A stretch of 64,000 nucleotides of DNA, taken from positions 1 to 64,000 of the forward strand of contig NZ_AUAX01000039.1 in the NCBI RefSeq assembly GCF_000428945.1, given 5' to 3'. A program made the position numbers and the translations under genes. Positions within the stretch are counted from its first letter, which is position 1. Each line of letters opens with the position of its first letter. The DNA is from Hamadaea tsunoensis DSM 44101. Its GTDB lineage: Bacteria; Actinomycetota; Actinomycetes; Mycobacteriales; Micromonosporaceae. Under the pieces are notes generated by a model, which saw only the letters and a list, made by a program, of their open reading frames with translations, did no database searches and had not been told where the DNA came from. Shown here one piece after another: positions 8,682 to 17,719 of this stretch.

Positions 8682-9896
8682 GTGGACGATCCCGCCGGCG
8701 GGGTGGCCGAGGACGAGGGGGCGACCCGGGGTGCACGCTGGCTATCCGGCCTCGACTGGCTGGCGATCGTGCTGCTGGCGGCCGGTCTGGTCTTCGTGGC
8801 GACCGGGCTGCTCCCGCGGGCCGACGCCGCCGACACCGTACGCCGTATCGCCCCGCTGCTGGTCTTCCTCGGTGCCGTGATCATCCTGGCCGAGCTGACG
8901 GCCAAGGCCGAGGTCTTCGACGTCATCGCGACCCGGGTCACGATCGCGGGCGGCGGCCGCAACGGCCGGCTGTTCTTCCTGTGCGTGGCGTTCGCGACGC
9001 TGAACACGGTCTTCCTCAACCTCGACACGACGGCCGTGCTGCTCACGCCGGTCATGCTGGCCACCGCCGGCCGGGCCGGCGTCGGCCGGCTGCCGCTGGC
9101 GATGACGACGGTCTGGCTGGCCAACACCGCGAGCCTGCTGCTGCCCGTGTCCAACCTGACCAACCTGCTCGCCGCCGACCGGGTCGCCCTCTCGCCGCTG
9201 GAGTTCGCCGCCCGGATGGCGCTGCCGCAGGCCGCCGCGCTGATCGTGGTCGCCGTGTGCCTCTGGGTCTTCTACTGGCGCGCCAACCCGCCCGCGTACG
9301 TGCCGCCGCGTCCGCACGTGCCTGCCGACCGGCGGCTGTTCCGGGTGGCCGCCGCGGCCTGTCTCGTCTTCATCGCCGGGATCCTCGTCGGCGTACCGCT
9401 CTGGGCGGTCTCCGTCGTGTGCGCGCTCGGCCTCGTGATCGCGTACGCGGTCTGGGACCGGCAGCATCTGCGCTGGTCGCTGCTGCCGTGGCGGCTCATC
9501 GTCTTCGTCACCGGCCTGTTCTTCGTCGTCGACACCATCAGCCGGCACGGGCTCGACAAGGTCATGGCGTACTTCATCGGCACCGATCCCGGCGCGGAAG
9601 GCATGTGGCGGGCGGCCACCACCGGCGGGGTGCTGGCCAACATCGTGAACAACCTGCCGGCGTACAAGGCGGGGGAGTCGGTGATCCCGCTGGCCAACCA
9701 CGATCAGGTGCTGGCCCTGCTGATCGGGACCAACGTCGGGCCGCTGATCACGCCGTGGGCGTCGCTGGCCACCCTGCTCTGGCTGGAACGGTGCCGGGCC
9801 GCCGGTGTCGAGATCAAGTGGGGGAGGTTCCTGCTCACCGGTGCGATCACGGCAGCGGCGGTGCTGGCGGCCAGCGTCTTCGCCCTCACCCTGTGA
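8682..9896 (+). CDS. ArsB/NhaD/SLC13-type permease
   Basis: About 404 residues with 10-12 hydrophobic segments. LNLDTTAVLLTPVM and GGVLANIVNNLPAY are the two repeated re-entrant signatures (NxDTTAVLLTP and NxxNN) of the ion-transporter superfamily containing ArsB, NhaD and dicarboxylate carriers. The substrate could be arsenite, sodium or an organic anion; no arsenic-resistance regulator is nearby. I prefer the GTG at 8682 because GAGGTG lies 7 nt upstream. Longer in-frame starts exist back to 8559 but lack a Shine-Dalgarno sequence and would add an odd basic leader. It is divergent from the NTPase gene. Confidence 0.8.
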   Translation: MDDPAGGVAEDEGATRGARWLSGLDWLAIVLLAAGLVFVATGLLPRADAADTVRRIAPLLVFLGAVIILAELTAKAEVFDVIATRVTIAGGGRNGRLFFLCVAFATLNTVFLNLDTTAVLLTPVMLATAGRAGVGRLPLAMTTVWLANTASLLLPVSNLTNLLAADRVALSPLEFAARMALPQAAALIVVAVCLWVFYWRANPPAYVPPRPHVPADRRLFRVAAAACLVFIAGILVGVPLWAVSVVCALGLVIAYAVWDRQHLRWSLLPWRLIVFVTGLFFVVDTISRHGLDKVMAYFIGTDPGAEGMWRAATTGGVLANIVNNLPAYKAGESVIPLANHDQVLALLIGTNVGPLITPWASLATLLWLERCRAAGVEIKWGRFLLTGAITAAAVLAASVFALTL

Positions 9897-9900
9897 GGAG

Positions 9901-10428
9901 CTACGGCTTGATGCGGTAGAGGACGTGGCGGCGCAGGGGGTCGCCCTCCTCGATCTCCGGGTGGTCGAAGTCCTCGGCCGGGTCCGTGGTCATCCCGAGC
10001 CGCCGCATCACCGCCTGCGACCGCACATTGGTCGTCGTCGTGATCGCGAAGATCTCCGGCAGTCGCAACGTCTCGAACCCGTACGCGAGCACGGCCCGGG
10101 CCGCCTCCGTCGCGTACCCGCGGCCCCAGGCGGAGCGGGCCAGCCGCCAGCCGATCTCCACTCCGGTGAACGGCATGAAGTCGTCCACGTCGTCGAGACC
10201 GGTGAAGCCGATGAACTCGCCGGTGCCACGTACCTCGACGGCCCAGAAGCCGTAGCCGTTGCGGTCCAGCGCCTCCTGGAAGTACGCGATCGAGGCGTCG
10301 GCCTGTTCGCGGGTGATCGGCGGGCCGAGGAACTCGCGTACGGCCGGGTCGGCATTCATCGCGGCCCACGGCTCGTGATCGGTGGGCAGCCAGTCACGCA
10401 GTACAAGGCGCTCGGTCTCGATGATCAC
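9901..10428 (-). CDS. GNAT-family N-acetyltransferase (RimJ/RimL-like)
   Basis: About 175 residues starting IIETERLVLRDW, the standard RimJ/RimL-like opening. The acetyl-CoA loop is SAWGRGYATEAARAVLAYGF (R/QxxGxG/A type), followed by LPEIFAITTTTNVRSQAVMRRLG. It transfers acetyl from acetyl-CoA to an amine, often a protein N-terminus or small molecule; the target is not predictable. The GTG at 10428 gives the conventional start, and a GTG at 10446 would add six residues. It converges with the permease gene four bases away. Confidence 0.88.
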   Translation of the reverse strand: MIIETERLVLRDWLPTDHEPWAAMNADPAVREFLGPPITREQADASIAYFQEALDRNGYGFWAVEVRGTGEFIGFTGLDDVDDFMPFTGVEIGWRLARSAWGRGYATEAARAVLAYGFETLRLPEIFAITTTTNVRSQAVMRRLGMTTDPAEDFDHPEIEEGDPLRRHVLYRIKP

Positions 10429-10482
10429 CAACCCAGCGTAAATCACCTGACAACCGGGTTCCGCTCGGCTGTGATGGGGCGC

Positions 10483-11424
10483 ATGTCAGTACGCGCAGAG
10501 GGCGGCAACCGGCTCCGCTGGGACGATCTGCCCCAGAAGGTTCAGGCTGTGATCGAGTGCGGAGTGGGCGCGCCGGTCGCGGCGGCCGAGTCGCGGGCGG
10601 GCGGGTTCTCGCCGAGTCTCGCCTCCGTGCTCACCCTCGCGGACGGGCGGCAGGTGTTCGTGAAGGCGTGCGACTTCGCCCGCAACGACTTCGCGCCGGT
10701 CGCCCTGCGGCGGGAGGCGGCGGTGCTGCCCGGCTTGCCGGAATCCGTTCCCGCGCCCCGGCTGCGGTGGCTGCACGACGACGGGGACTGGGTGATCCTC
10801 GCGACCGACGCCGTCGACGGGCGTACGCCGGATCAGCCGTGGCGGCCCGAGCAGCTGCGCCGGTTCCTGGACGCGGCAGCGGTGCTGCCGGGACTGCTGA
10901 CGCCGACCCCGATCGCGGCTCCCGTTCTGGCGGACGAGTACGCCGGGGAGGTCGGCGCCTGGCACGACGTCACGCCGGCGCAGGTGGACCCCTGGATGCG
11001 GCCGCACCTGGACGAACTGCGCGCCCTGGGAGACGGCTTCGCCGCCGCGACCGGGGGGAACACTCTGCTGCACGGCGACCTGCGGGCGGACAACGTCGTG
11101 CTGACCGCTGACGGGCTCGTGTTCGTGGACTGGCCCTCGGTGGTGGTCGGCGCCGGCTGGTTCGATCTGCTGTCGGCCCTGCCGAGCATCGGGATGCACG
11201 GGGGCGGCGTACCCGAGGAGGTCTGGCGGGATCACCCGCTGGCGCGGGACGCCGATCCGCAGGCTGTGGACGCGGCGCTCGCGGGGCTCGGGGCGTTGTT
11301 CTGGAGCCGGTCGCTGCAGCCGCCGGTGCCCCTGCTGCCCACGATCCGGCAGTTCCAGCGGGCCCAGGCCGAGCAGGTCGTCAGCTGGCTCGCCACCCGC
11401 CGCCACTGGCGCACCGAACCATGA
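10483..11424 (+). CDS. Aminoglycoside-phosphotransferase-fold kinase
   Basis: About 313 residues with a protein-kinase-like APH fold. The catalytic loop LLHGDLRADNVVL carries the Asp and Asn expected for phosphotransfer, and FVDWPSVVVGAGWFDL is the metal-binding segment. The N-terminal half supplies the nucleotide pocket with the Lys in FVKACDFARND. Such proteins phosphorylate antibiotics, sugars or choline-like alcohols; the substrate is unknown. ATGs at 10474 and 10483 are both in frame and neither has a clear ribosome site. It is divergent from the GNAT gene. Confidence 0.85.
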   Translation: MSVRAEGGNRLRWDDLPQKVQAVIECGVGAPVAAAESRAGGFSPSLASVLTLADGRQVFVKACDFARNDFAPVALRREAAVLPGLPESVPAPRLRWLHDDGDWVILATDAVDGRTPDQPWRPEQLRRFLDAAAVLPGLLTPTPIAAPVLADEYAGEVGAWHDVTPAQVDPWMRPHLDELRALGDGFAAATGGNTLLHGDLRADNVVLTADGLVFVDWPSVVVGAGWFDLLSALPSIGMHGGGVPEEVWRDHPLARDADPQAVDAALAGLGALFWSRSLQPPVPLLPTIRQFQRAQAEQVVSWLATRRHWRTEP

Positions 11425-11521
11425 TCCCGACGGGAACACGGCGGGGCCGCCGAGTGACGGTTTCGCTACAACCGGACCTCCGGTGATCCCGGTAACCGAT
11501 CGCGGGAGGCAGACTCGGAGT

Positions 11522-14245
11522 GTGCACGGGCGTCTGGAGAGTCCCCCGGTCGGCCGGGCGAGCGTCGTCGATGAGGTACGCGCGCGCCTGACCGACGCCG
11601 GCGGTGTGGTCGTCGTGGGGCCGGCCGGCATCGGCAAGTCCACGGTGCTCGACGCGTACGCCGCGACGGCCGGGGCGCGGGTGCTGCGGGCGACCGCCGA
11701 GAACGAGCCGGGGCTGCCCTATCTGACGTTGGTGGACCTGTTCGACGGCGTCGTCGGGCGGGATCTGGCCGGGCTGCCCGGCCATCTGCGGGCGGCGTTC
11801 GAGGGCGCGCTGCTGCGCGGCGAGCTGCCGGCCGCGGCCCAGGACCAGCTGGCGGTACGCCTCGCGGTGCTGACCGTGCTGCGCCGGCTGGCCGGCACGC
11901 AGCCGATCCTGCTGGTCGTCGACGATCTGCAGTGGGTGGACGCGCCGAGCGCGGACGTGCTGCGGTTCGTGGCCCGCCGGGTCAACGACGCGCCGATCCG
12001 GATGCTCGCCGCCGAGCGGGTGGAGCCGGGCCGGACGGCGATGCACCTCGATCTCGTCCCCGCGCCCGCGGTCGAGCTGGCGCTGGCCCCGCTGACCGAG
12101 TACGACGTCGCGGACGTGCTGCGCGAACGCTTCGGGCCGGTGCTGGCGCTGAACACGATCGCCCGGGTGCACGAGGCCAGCCAGGGCAACCCGCTGCTCG
12201 CCGTCGAACTCGGCCGGGCCCTCATCGCGCGGGGCGGTCCGATCACGCATACCGAACCGCTGCCGGTGCCCGACCGGTTGCGGCCGCTCATCGCCCAGCG
12301 CCTGGCCAGCCTGCCCGCCGAGTCCCGGCCCGGCCTGCTGCGCGCCGCCGCCGCGGCCCGGCCGACCACCGCGCTCGTCGGCGACCTGCGGCCCGCGTAC
12401 GAGGCGGGGCTGGTGGTGGTCGAGCCCGACGGATTCGTGCGCTTCGCCCATCCGCTGCTGCGCGAGCAGGTGTACGCCGACGCCGCCGCCGGTGAACGCG
12501 CGGCCGCCCACGAGGAGCTGGCCCGGCTGCTGGACGATCCGGTCGAGCGGGCCCGGCACATGGCCCTGGCGACGCAGGGCCCCGACAGCGGGCTCGCCTG
12601 CCGGCTGGCCGAGGCCGCCGAGGTCGCCCTGCGCCGGGGCGCTCCCGCCGTGGCGGCCGAGCTGGCCGAGCGCGCCGCCGACCGGACCCCCGCCGACGAA
12701 GCCCCCGAGGCCGCCGCCCGCCGGTACGCCGCCGCCCAGCACGCGTACGCGGCCGGGTTGAACGCGGACACCCTGCGGCTGGCCGAGGCGGCCCTGGCCG
12801 GTGCCGGGGACGCGAAGGTCAACGTGGGCGCGCGGCTGCTCCTGGTCGACCTGGCAGGGCAGGACCAGTCGGGCACCGGGCGGCTGCTCGACGCGGCGTT
12901 CACGGCCGCCGGGGACGATCCCGGGCTGCTCGCGAAGGTACGCCTCTACCAGTCCCTGAAGGCGTACTACGACGGGGATCTCGGCGAGGCCGAACAGCAT
13001 CTCAAGCTGGCGGAGGCCGACGCCGGGGCGGCCGGAGACGTCGACCTGCTCATCGAGGCCCTCGCCGGCCGGGCCCACCTGCACGGCCCGCTGGGCGTCA
13101 AGGACCCTGACGACCTGCTGGAACGGGCGGCGTACCTGGCCCGGGGCCGGACGCCGACGCCGGAGGTGGTCCGCGCCCGCCAGCTGTACGCGATGGCCTG
13201 CGTCTTCAGCGGCGAGGTCGACCGGGCCGTCCGGGACGTCGAGGCGCTGCGCCTGGCCGTGCAGCGCACCGGAACCGTGCGAGATCTGTCCAGTGTGCTC
13301 ACCACGGTCGCGTCCATCTACAGCCGGGCCGGCAAGGGCGGTCCGGCCCTGCGCGCGGGCCGCGAATGCATGCGGCTGTTCGTCGACATGGAGGCCACTC
13401 CCGGCCCCGGTCTCATGGTCGGCGCGCTCGTCGAGCTGATGGCCGGCACCTGGTCCCGGGCGGCGCGGCTGGCCGACGAGACCATCGAGGCGTGCCGGGC
13501 GGCCGGCGACGAGGACTGGCTGCGCCCCGCGTACGCGACCCGCGGGCAGGTGCACCTCTACCTCGGCGAACCCGAGGCGGCGGCGGCCTCGATGCGGATG
13601 GCGTACGCGTTGGAGCAGCGGTTCGCCCGCGTGGACCCGGTGGTGTTCCTGTGGCACGCCGACTTCGTCGAGGCGCTGGCCGCGACCGGGGCCCGCGACG
13701 AGGCGCAGGCGATCCTCGACGACATCACCGCGATCGCCGAGGACTACGGCCGCGACGTCGTCCGCCTCGGCTTCGCCCGGGCGCGGGCGGTCCTCACGGC
13801 GGTCGACGGGGACGCGCGTACGGCGGCGACGGAACTGGCCGCCGCCCTGGCGCAGGACGCCGGGCACCCGTACCCGATGGAGATCGCGCGGGCCTGGCAC
13901 GCGCTGGCCGGTCTGGAACGCCGGGCCCACCGCCGGGCGGCCGCCCGGGCCGCGCTCACCGAGGCGGTCGACCGGTACGCGGCGATCGGCGCCGCTCCCT
14001 GGCTGGAGTCCGCCCGCGCCGACCTCGCGCGCCTCGACGGCGCGCCCGCCGCCGGCCTGTCGCCGACCGAGCAGCGCATCGTGGACCTGCTGCTGGCCGG
14101 CGCGACCAACCGCGAGATCGCGGCGGCGCTCTACCTGTCGCTCAAGGCGGTCGAGGCCAATCTGACCAGGCTCTACCGCCGCTACAGCGTCCGCGGCCGG
14201 GCGCAGCTGATCGGCGTGCTCGGCCCGGAGCCGGCCGCCCGCTGA
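11522..14245 (+). CDS. LAL-type LuxR regulator with N-terminal ATPase
   Basis: About 907 residues. An AAA/NACHT-like ATPase is at the front, with Walker A GPAGIGKST (about residues 35-43) and Walker B ILLVVDDLQWVD. A long alpha-helical TPR-like middle follows. The C-terminal LuxR helix-turn-helix is LSPTEQRIVDLLLAGATNRE with the recognition helix SLKAVEANLTRLYRRY. LAL proteins (MalT is the model) use ATP and an inducer to switch on operons. No obvious target lies next to it. A start 13 codons earlier (11483) is possible; neither start has an ideal ribosome site. It is followed by a clean terminator. Confidence 0.9.
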   Translation: MHGRLESPPVGRASVVDEVRARLTDAGGVVVVGPAGIGKSTVLDAYAATAGARVLRATAENEPGLPYLTLVDLFDGVVGRDLAGLPGHLRAAFEGALLRGELPAAAQDQLAVRLAVLTVLRRLAGTQPILLVVDDLQWVDAPSADVLRFVARRVNDAPIRMLAAERVEPGRTAMHLDLVPAPAVELALAPLTEYDVADVLRERFGPVLALNTIARVHEASQGNPLLAVELGRALIARGGPITHTEPLPVPDRLRPLIAQRLASLPAESRPGLLRAAAAARPTTALVGDLRPAYEAGLVVVEPDGFVRFAHPLLREQVYADAAAGERAAAHEELARLLDDPVERARHMALATQGPDSGLACRLAEAAEVALRRGAPAVAAELAERAADRTPADEAPEAAARRYAAAQHAYAAGLNADTLRLAEAALAGAGDAKVNVGARLLLVDLAGQDQSGTGRLLDAAFTAAGDDPGLLAKVRLYQSLKAYYDGDLGEAEQHLKLAEADAGAAGDVDLLIEALAGRAHLHGPLGVKDPDDLLERAAYLARGRTPTPEVVRARQLYAMACVFSGEVDRAVRDVEALRLAVQRTGTVRDLSSVLTTVASIYSRAGKGGPALRAGRECMRLFVDMEATPGPGLMVGALVELMAGTWSRAARLADETIEACRAAGDEDWLRPAYATRGQVHLYLGEPEAAAASMRMAYALEQRFARVDPVVFLWHADFVEALAATGARDEAQAILDDITAIAEDYGRDVVRLGFARARAVLTAVDGDARTAATELAAALAQDAGHPYPMEIARAWHALAGLERRAHRRAAARAALTEAVDRYAAIGAAPWLESARADLARLDGAPAAGLSPTEQRIVDLLLAGATNREIAAALYLSLKAVEANLTRLYRRYSVRGRAQLIGVLGPEPAAR

Positions 14246-14270
14246 GAGCGGGCCGGCCCCGGCTGACTCT

Positions 14271-14297
14271 TTCCCGCGACCGTCACCGTCGCGGGAA
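14271..14297 (+). terminator. Hairpin after the LAL regulator
   Basis: The perfect 10-bp stem TTCCCGCGAC/GTCGCGGGAA closes a 7-nt loop, 25 bp after the stop codon. It lies between two convergent genes and could serve both. Confidence 0.7.
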
Positions 14298-14351
14298 TGC
14301 CGCTTTCATCGTCGTATCGACGGCCTTCGGCCCCAAGGCTTCCCCCGCAGG

Positions 14352-14849
14352 TCAAGGGTGGCGGATAGGGTTGCGCCGCCAGAGCCCGGGATAGTCCTCC
14401 ACCAGGTCCTCGTCGTCCACCGCCAGCACCGCGCTGAATCCTTGAGATTCATACCTATATGTACGCGTATCCAGGCGGGTGTAGCACTGCCACCTGCGCT
14501 GGATCGTGGTGGTCGCCACGTCGACATAGACGACGTCGAGTTCCTTCCGCTCGCCCACGGCCAGCCGGTACCGGCGGATCGGCAGGGTGTTCGTCAGCGG
14601 GGTGAAGGAGATGTCGAGATCCTCGGTTCCGTGCAGCGGGACCGCCAGCGGGGTGTCGTTGACGGTGAGGTCGCAGTGCTCGACCCCACCGCCAACCCCC
14701 GTGACGAGCTTGTACGCGAAGCGCACCGGCAGGCCGTCGTGCACGGCGATGCCGCTGCCGTCCGCCCGCCAGCCGTCCGTGCCGTCCACGATCACGTGTT
14801 CCAGCCCGGGTTCGCGGAGGGCCTGCCAGACCACCTGCGTACGCATCAT
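14352..14849 (-). CDS. Putative glycolipid-binding domain protein (DUF1089-like)
   Basis: A 165-residue beta-rich protein that matches the pattern of the putative glycolipid-binding family: an opening VVWQALREPGLEHV, a central DISFTPLTNTLPIRRYRL and a C-terminal RYESQGFSAVLAVDDEDLV. Members are small soluble beta-barrel proteins whose biological role is unsettled. It is divergent from a CGNR regulator with 66 bp between starts, so the regulator probably controls it. GAAAGG lies upstream of tandem ATG codons, and the inverted repeat GTAACC/GGTTAC flanks the promoter. Confidence 0.75.
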   Translation of the reverse strand: MMRTQVVWQALREPGLEHVIVDGTDGWRADGSGIAVHDGLPVRFAYKLVTGVGGGVEHCDLTVNDTPLAVPLHGTEDLDISFTPLTNTLPIRRYRLAVGERKELDVVYVDVATTTIQRRWQCYTRLDTRTYRYESQGFSAVLAVDDEDLVEDYPGLWRRNPIRHP

Positions 14850-14877
14850 GTAACCGCCTTTCTTTTTAGCAGGTTAC
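14850..14877. promoter_or_regulatory. Inverted repeat in a divergent promoter
   Basis: GTAACC (14850-14855) and GGTTAC (14872-14877) are separated by 16 bp of T-rich sequence immediately upstream of the glycolipid-binding gene. It is a candidate operator for the divergent CGNR regulator; the evidence is position and symmetry only. Confidence 0.35.
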
Positions 14878-14915
14878 GACCTGGCCGGACCGCGGTCAAT
14901 CTGTATGGTTGTCGG

Positions 14916-15395
14916 ATGGTGACCGACCAGGTGGCCCCCGGCGGGCTGGAGCAGGTGCGGACCCTGCTCAACACGTGGCTGATCCCGAACGACACGCGTA
15001 CGCCGACCGACCGCTTCCACGGTTCGCCGACCCTGCGCGACCTGCGCGACGACCTGCGCCGGGCGGTCGAGCGGGACGCGGACGCCGATCTGCTCGTGAC
15101 CGCGTGGATCGACCGGCTCGGCGTGCTCCCCGTCGTGCGGGAAGGCCGGATCGCCTTGCAGGCCCGCAAACAGGGCGAGGCCTGGGAGACCCTCCGCGAC
15201 GTGCTCCAGTCCATGATGGACGGAAGTTGGCACCGGCTGAAGGCGTGCCCCGACTGCCGCTGGATCTTCTATGACAACAGCCGCAACGGGCAGAAGCGGT
15301 GGTGCCTGATGAACGCGGGCGGCCCCAACGGCCGGGCCTGCGGCACCATCGCCAAGGTGCGCGCGTACCGGGAGCGTAACCGGTCGGATGAATAG
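14916..15395 (+). CDS. CGNR zinc-finger / ABATE-domain regulator, variant finger
   Basis: About 159 residues. The N-terminal ABATE-type ligand domain (about 10-105) resembles stress-response regulators. The C-terminal finger contains LKACPDCRWIFYDNSRNGQK and RWCLM, the normal first half of a CGNR finger. The second half is unusual: where most members read CGNRAK, this protein has GGPNGRACGTIAK, keeping the fourth Cys but losing the NR and inserting residues. CGNR proteins are predicted to bind DNA. The start is the ATG at 14916, the first after the divergent promoter. It probably regulates the neighbouring glycolipid-binding gene. Confidence 0.82.
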   Translation: MVTDQVAPGGLEQVRTLLNTWLIPNDTRTPTDRFHGSPTLRDLRDDLRRAVERDADADLLVTAWIDRLGVLPVVREGRIALQARKQGEAWETLRDVLQSMMDGSWHRLKACPDCRWIFYDNSRNGQKRWCLMNAGGPNGRACGTIAKVRAYRERNRSDE

Positions 15396-15431
15396 CCGGT
15401 GATCTTGTCCGTGTGTGCTCCAATACCGGGC

Positions 15432-15868
15432 ATGACGGGGGAGTCCTTGGAAGACCGGCTGGCCGCCGCGGCCGCCGCCGTACGCGAACACGAGCTGGCC
15501 ACCGCGCGCGAAGCCGAACTGCAGCGCGCCATCGGCGGGCTGATCCCATACATCGAGCGGCTGTGGTCCGACGCTGCGGCCGAGGCCCGGGACGTCGCGC
15601 GGCTCGAAGGTCTCTCGTTGACCCGTGTCCTCGTGGCGCTGCGGGGCCGGCACGCCGACGCGCTCGCCCGCGAGCAGGCGGAGCTCGACGCGGCCCGGTT
15701 CCGCGCGCTCGCCGCCGAGGACCGGCTGGCCGCCGTGCGGGAGGAGCTGGCCTCGGTGACGAATCGGCTCTGGCGACCGTCGTCAACGGACTGGAGCGGC
15801 GGGAGACGACCGCCCGTGCGCGGCTCGCGGCGATCAAGGCCGAGCGGCAGGCCCTCCTGCTGGCCTGA
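15432..15868 (+). pseudogene. Frameshifted coiled-coil protein of unknown function
   Basis: The ATG at 15432 opens an Ala/Glu-rich helical protein (SLEDRLAAAAAAVREHELAT onward). The reading makes sense to about 15750 (VREELAS). It then turns into a low-quality Pro/Ser/Arg-rich frame, while a plausible tail (GDESALATVVNGLERRETTA, then IKAERQALLLA and stop at 15868) continues in the -1 frame. One base appears to be missing near 15752. I see no slippery heptamer, so a mutation or assembly error is more likely than programmed frameshifting. If intact, it would be about 145 residues and largely coiled coil. Confidence 0.6.
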
Positions 15869-15888
15869 GTGCCTGCCGCCCGAATCCG

Positions 15889-17265
15889 CTACAGGATGCC
15901 GCGGTTGTGGAAGGCCGTGGTGGCGGCGTTCGCGGCCGTCGTGCCGTACAGCGACTGCGCGGCGGCCACGATCTTCGAGGCGGCGGCCGGCATGGTCGTC
16001 GAGGGCGAGAACGAGAACTGCCCCTCCAGGATGATCTTGTCGGTCTGCGTACGCCCGAGCGCGTTGTAGATGTCGAACAGCGCCCGCGACCAGATCTCCC
16101 CGTCGTCGTGCACCTCGCCGTCCTTGCCGCCCGGGTAGACCTTCGTGCCGTCGACCCGGCGCAGGCAGTGCGGCGTACCCGAGGTGTAGGAGACCGAGTC
16201 CCAGTCGGCGATGCAGGCCAGCGGGGTCGTCGAGGTGCTGGTGCTGACGGCGGCCGACATGGTGAAGGCCCAGTAGTCGCCGAAGCCCTCGCCGATCGCG
16301 CCGGCCTCCTCGGTCGAGCCGAACCCGGGAACCTGCGCGTCCTGGATCGCGTGGCCGTACTCGTGCCAGATGACCTCGGCGTCCTCGGCGTCGTCCACGC
16401 CGCCGGTGCCATAGGTGATCTGGTCGGTCGACGGGTCGTAGAACGAGTTGTCGTCGGTCAGGCCGGTGGTGCGGTACTTCTGCGCCGAGTTGTTCACGTT
16501 CGTGAAGCCCAGCGACTGGATGTACTCCTGCGCCCGCGTGATGTGGTAGTACCCCATGACCTGCTCGAACTGCTTCTGCGAGCGGTTGTAGTTGTACGTG
16601 TGCGTCGAGGAGTTCACGGCACTGCTGCTGGTGTTCTTCGCGTACGCGCCGATGAGGTTGCCGGAGCTGTCCAGCTGGGTCAGCGTCACGGTCTTGTACG
16701 CCGGCGTGAACGTCGCCGAGTCCTTGTTCCCGTTGTCGGTCAGGCCCTCGTTCTGCAGCGTGACGACGGGGTTGGGCTCGAACACCTTGCCCGTCCCGGT
16801 GGCCTCCTTGACCAGCGGCTCCTCCTTGAGCAGCACCCCCGACCGGGCGTCGACCAGCGTACGCACGCTGCGGCCGGAGCGGTCGGAGAGCAGTTCCCAG
16901 GCGAGCGTGGCGTGCGCGCCCGGCACGATGACCAGCCCGGTACGCAGCGCGGCCCCCGCCACCCGGGCCCGGGCCCGATCCGAGCCGAAGGTCGCCGTCA
17001 GCGCCGGTACGCCGCTCACGGCCACCCGTCCGTCGTCAGTGGACACGGTGCCGGTCCGGCTGTCGGTGTGCGTCGCGTAGAACCCGCCCAGCACCGGAAT
17101 GCCGGAATAGGTCTGCTGGTACCAGGTATGCGTACCCAGGAGAGACTGGTGCGTGGCGACCAGCATAAGCCCGTCGGGGGACTTCGCCGCGTGGGCCGGA
17201 GTGCTCAGCCCGGTGACGGCAAGGACCGCAGCCGCGGTAGCGGCCACGAACGAACGAGAGAACAC
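15889..17265 (-). CDS. Secreted thermolysin-like (M36/M4-type) metallopeptidase
   Basis: 458 residues. The signal peptide is FVAATAAAVLAVTGLSTPAH plus AA. An FTP-type inhibitory propeptide follows (HTWYQQTYSGIPVLGGFYAT). The zinc site is WHEYGHAIQD (near residue 300) with the downstream Glu in GAIGEGFGDYWA. The layout resembles bacterial M36 and minimal M4 enzymes, which cleave extracellular proteins after autoprocessing. The catalytic region is short and lacks extra binding domains. The GTG start has GGAGG five bases upstream. It is convergent with the frameshifted gene. Confidence 0.85.
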   Translation of the reverse strand: MFSRSFVAATAAAVLAVTGLSTPAHAAKSPDGLMLVATHQSLLGTHTWYQQTYSGIPVLGGFYATHTDSRTGTVSTDDGRVAVSGVPALTATFGSDRARARVAGAALRTGLVIVPGAHATLAWELLSDRSGRSVRTLVDARSGVLLKEEPLVKEATGTGKVFEPNPVVTLQNEGLTDNGNKDSATFTPAYKTVTLTQLDSSGNLIGAYAKNTSSSAVNSSTHTYNYNRSQKQFEQVMGYYHITRAQEYIQSLGFTNVNNSAQKYRTTGLTDDNSFYDPSTDQITYGTGGVDDAEDAEVIWHEYGHAIQDAQVPGFGSTEEAGAIGEGFGDYWAFTMSAAVSTSTSTTPLACIADWDSVSYTSGTPHCLRRVDGTKVYPGGKDGEVHDDGEIWSRALFDIYNALGRTQTDKIILEGQFSFSPSTTMPAAASKIVAAAQSLYGTTAANAATTAFHNRGIL

Positions 17266-17719
17266 GATACCTCCAGGGGTAAGAGGGAGATCTATCGCAT
17301 CCTCACATAGAGATGTAACGATTAATAGTCGGCGCCGTCAAAACAAAACGGCGGTGGTCTTGGCCCCGCACTCGGCCCGCGACGTCCGGCAGTGCAAGAT
17401 CAACAAATACGAAGTAATTGTTGCTCTCTGTGCTGACGGACGTTGCACTATGGGGCCGAGTGCCCGGCACCGCCCGAAGGGCGGGCCCAGCAACAACCTT
17501 CCAGTCCAGCCCGCAGTAGGCTCGCGGGGTCCGTTGATCCTCCGCGGGACGGAAGGTCAAGATCTTTTTGAAGATTCTGTCCCGGGTTCGTCGATCTCAC
17601 CTCCGCTCCTCGCGCGGGAGACCGTTACGGCCTCTCCGCTGCGCTCCGAGGCCTGCACTGCCAGCACAGTGGGGCGAAGCATCGTTCATCGTCGCCCGGC
17701 GACGGCTCACGACTGCTCG
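17266..17719. other. Intergenic region with a decayed long palindrome
   Basis: No convincing gene is present. Between about 17343 and 17476 there is an imperfect inverted repeat: CGGCGGTG, CACTCGGCCC and ACGTCCG on the left recur inverted on the right, around an AT-richer centre containing AGATCAACAA and TTGTTGCTCT. It looks like a degenerate hairpin element. The AT-richer 17280-17345 stretch is the probable promoter of the minus-strand metallopeptidase. Confidence 0.45.

Noticed and set aside
8682-9896. Naming the permease arsB
   Set aside because: The superfamily signatures fit several substrates and there is no arsR/arsC neighbour.
11381-13930. Long antisense frame over the LAL regulator
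   Set aside because: Compositionally shadow-like (G/R/V/Q repeats) and opposed to a frame with Walker and LuxR motifs.
17303-17560. 85-codon minus-strand frame upstream of the metallopeptidase
   Set aside because: It overlaps the decayed palindrome, has no ribosome site and shows no gene-like composition.
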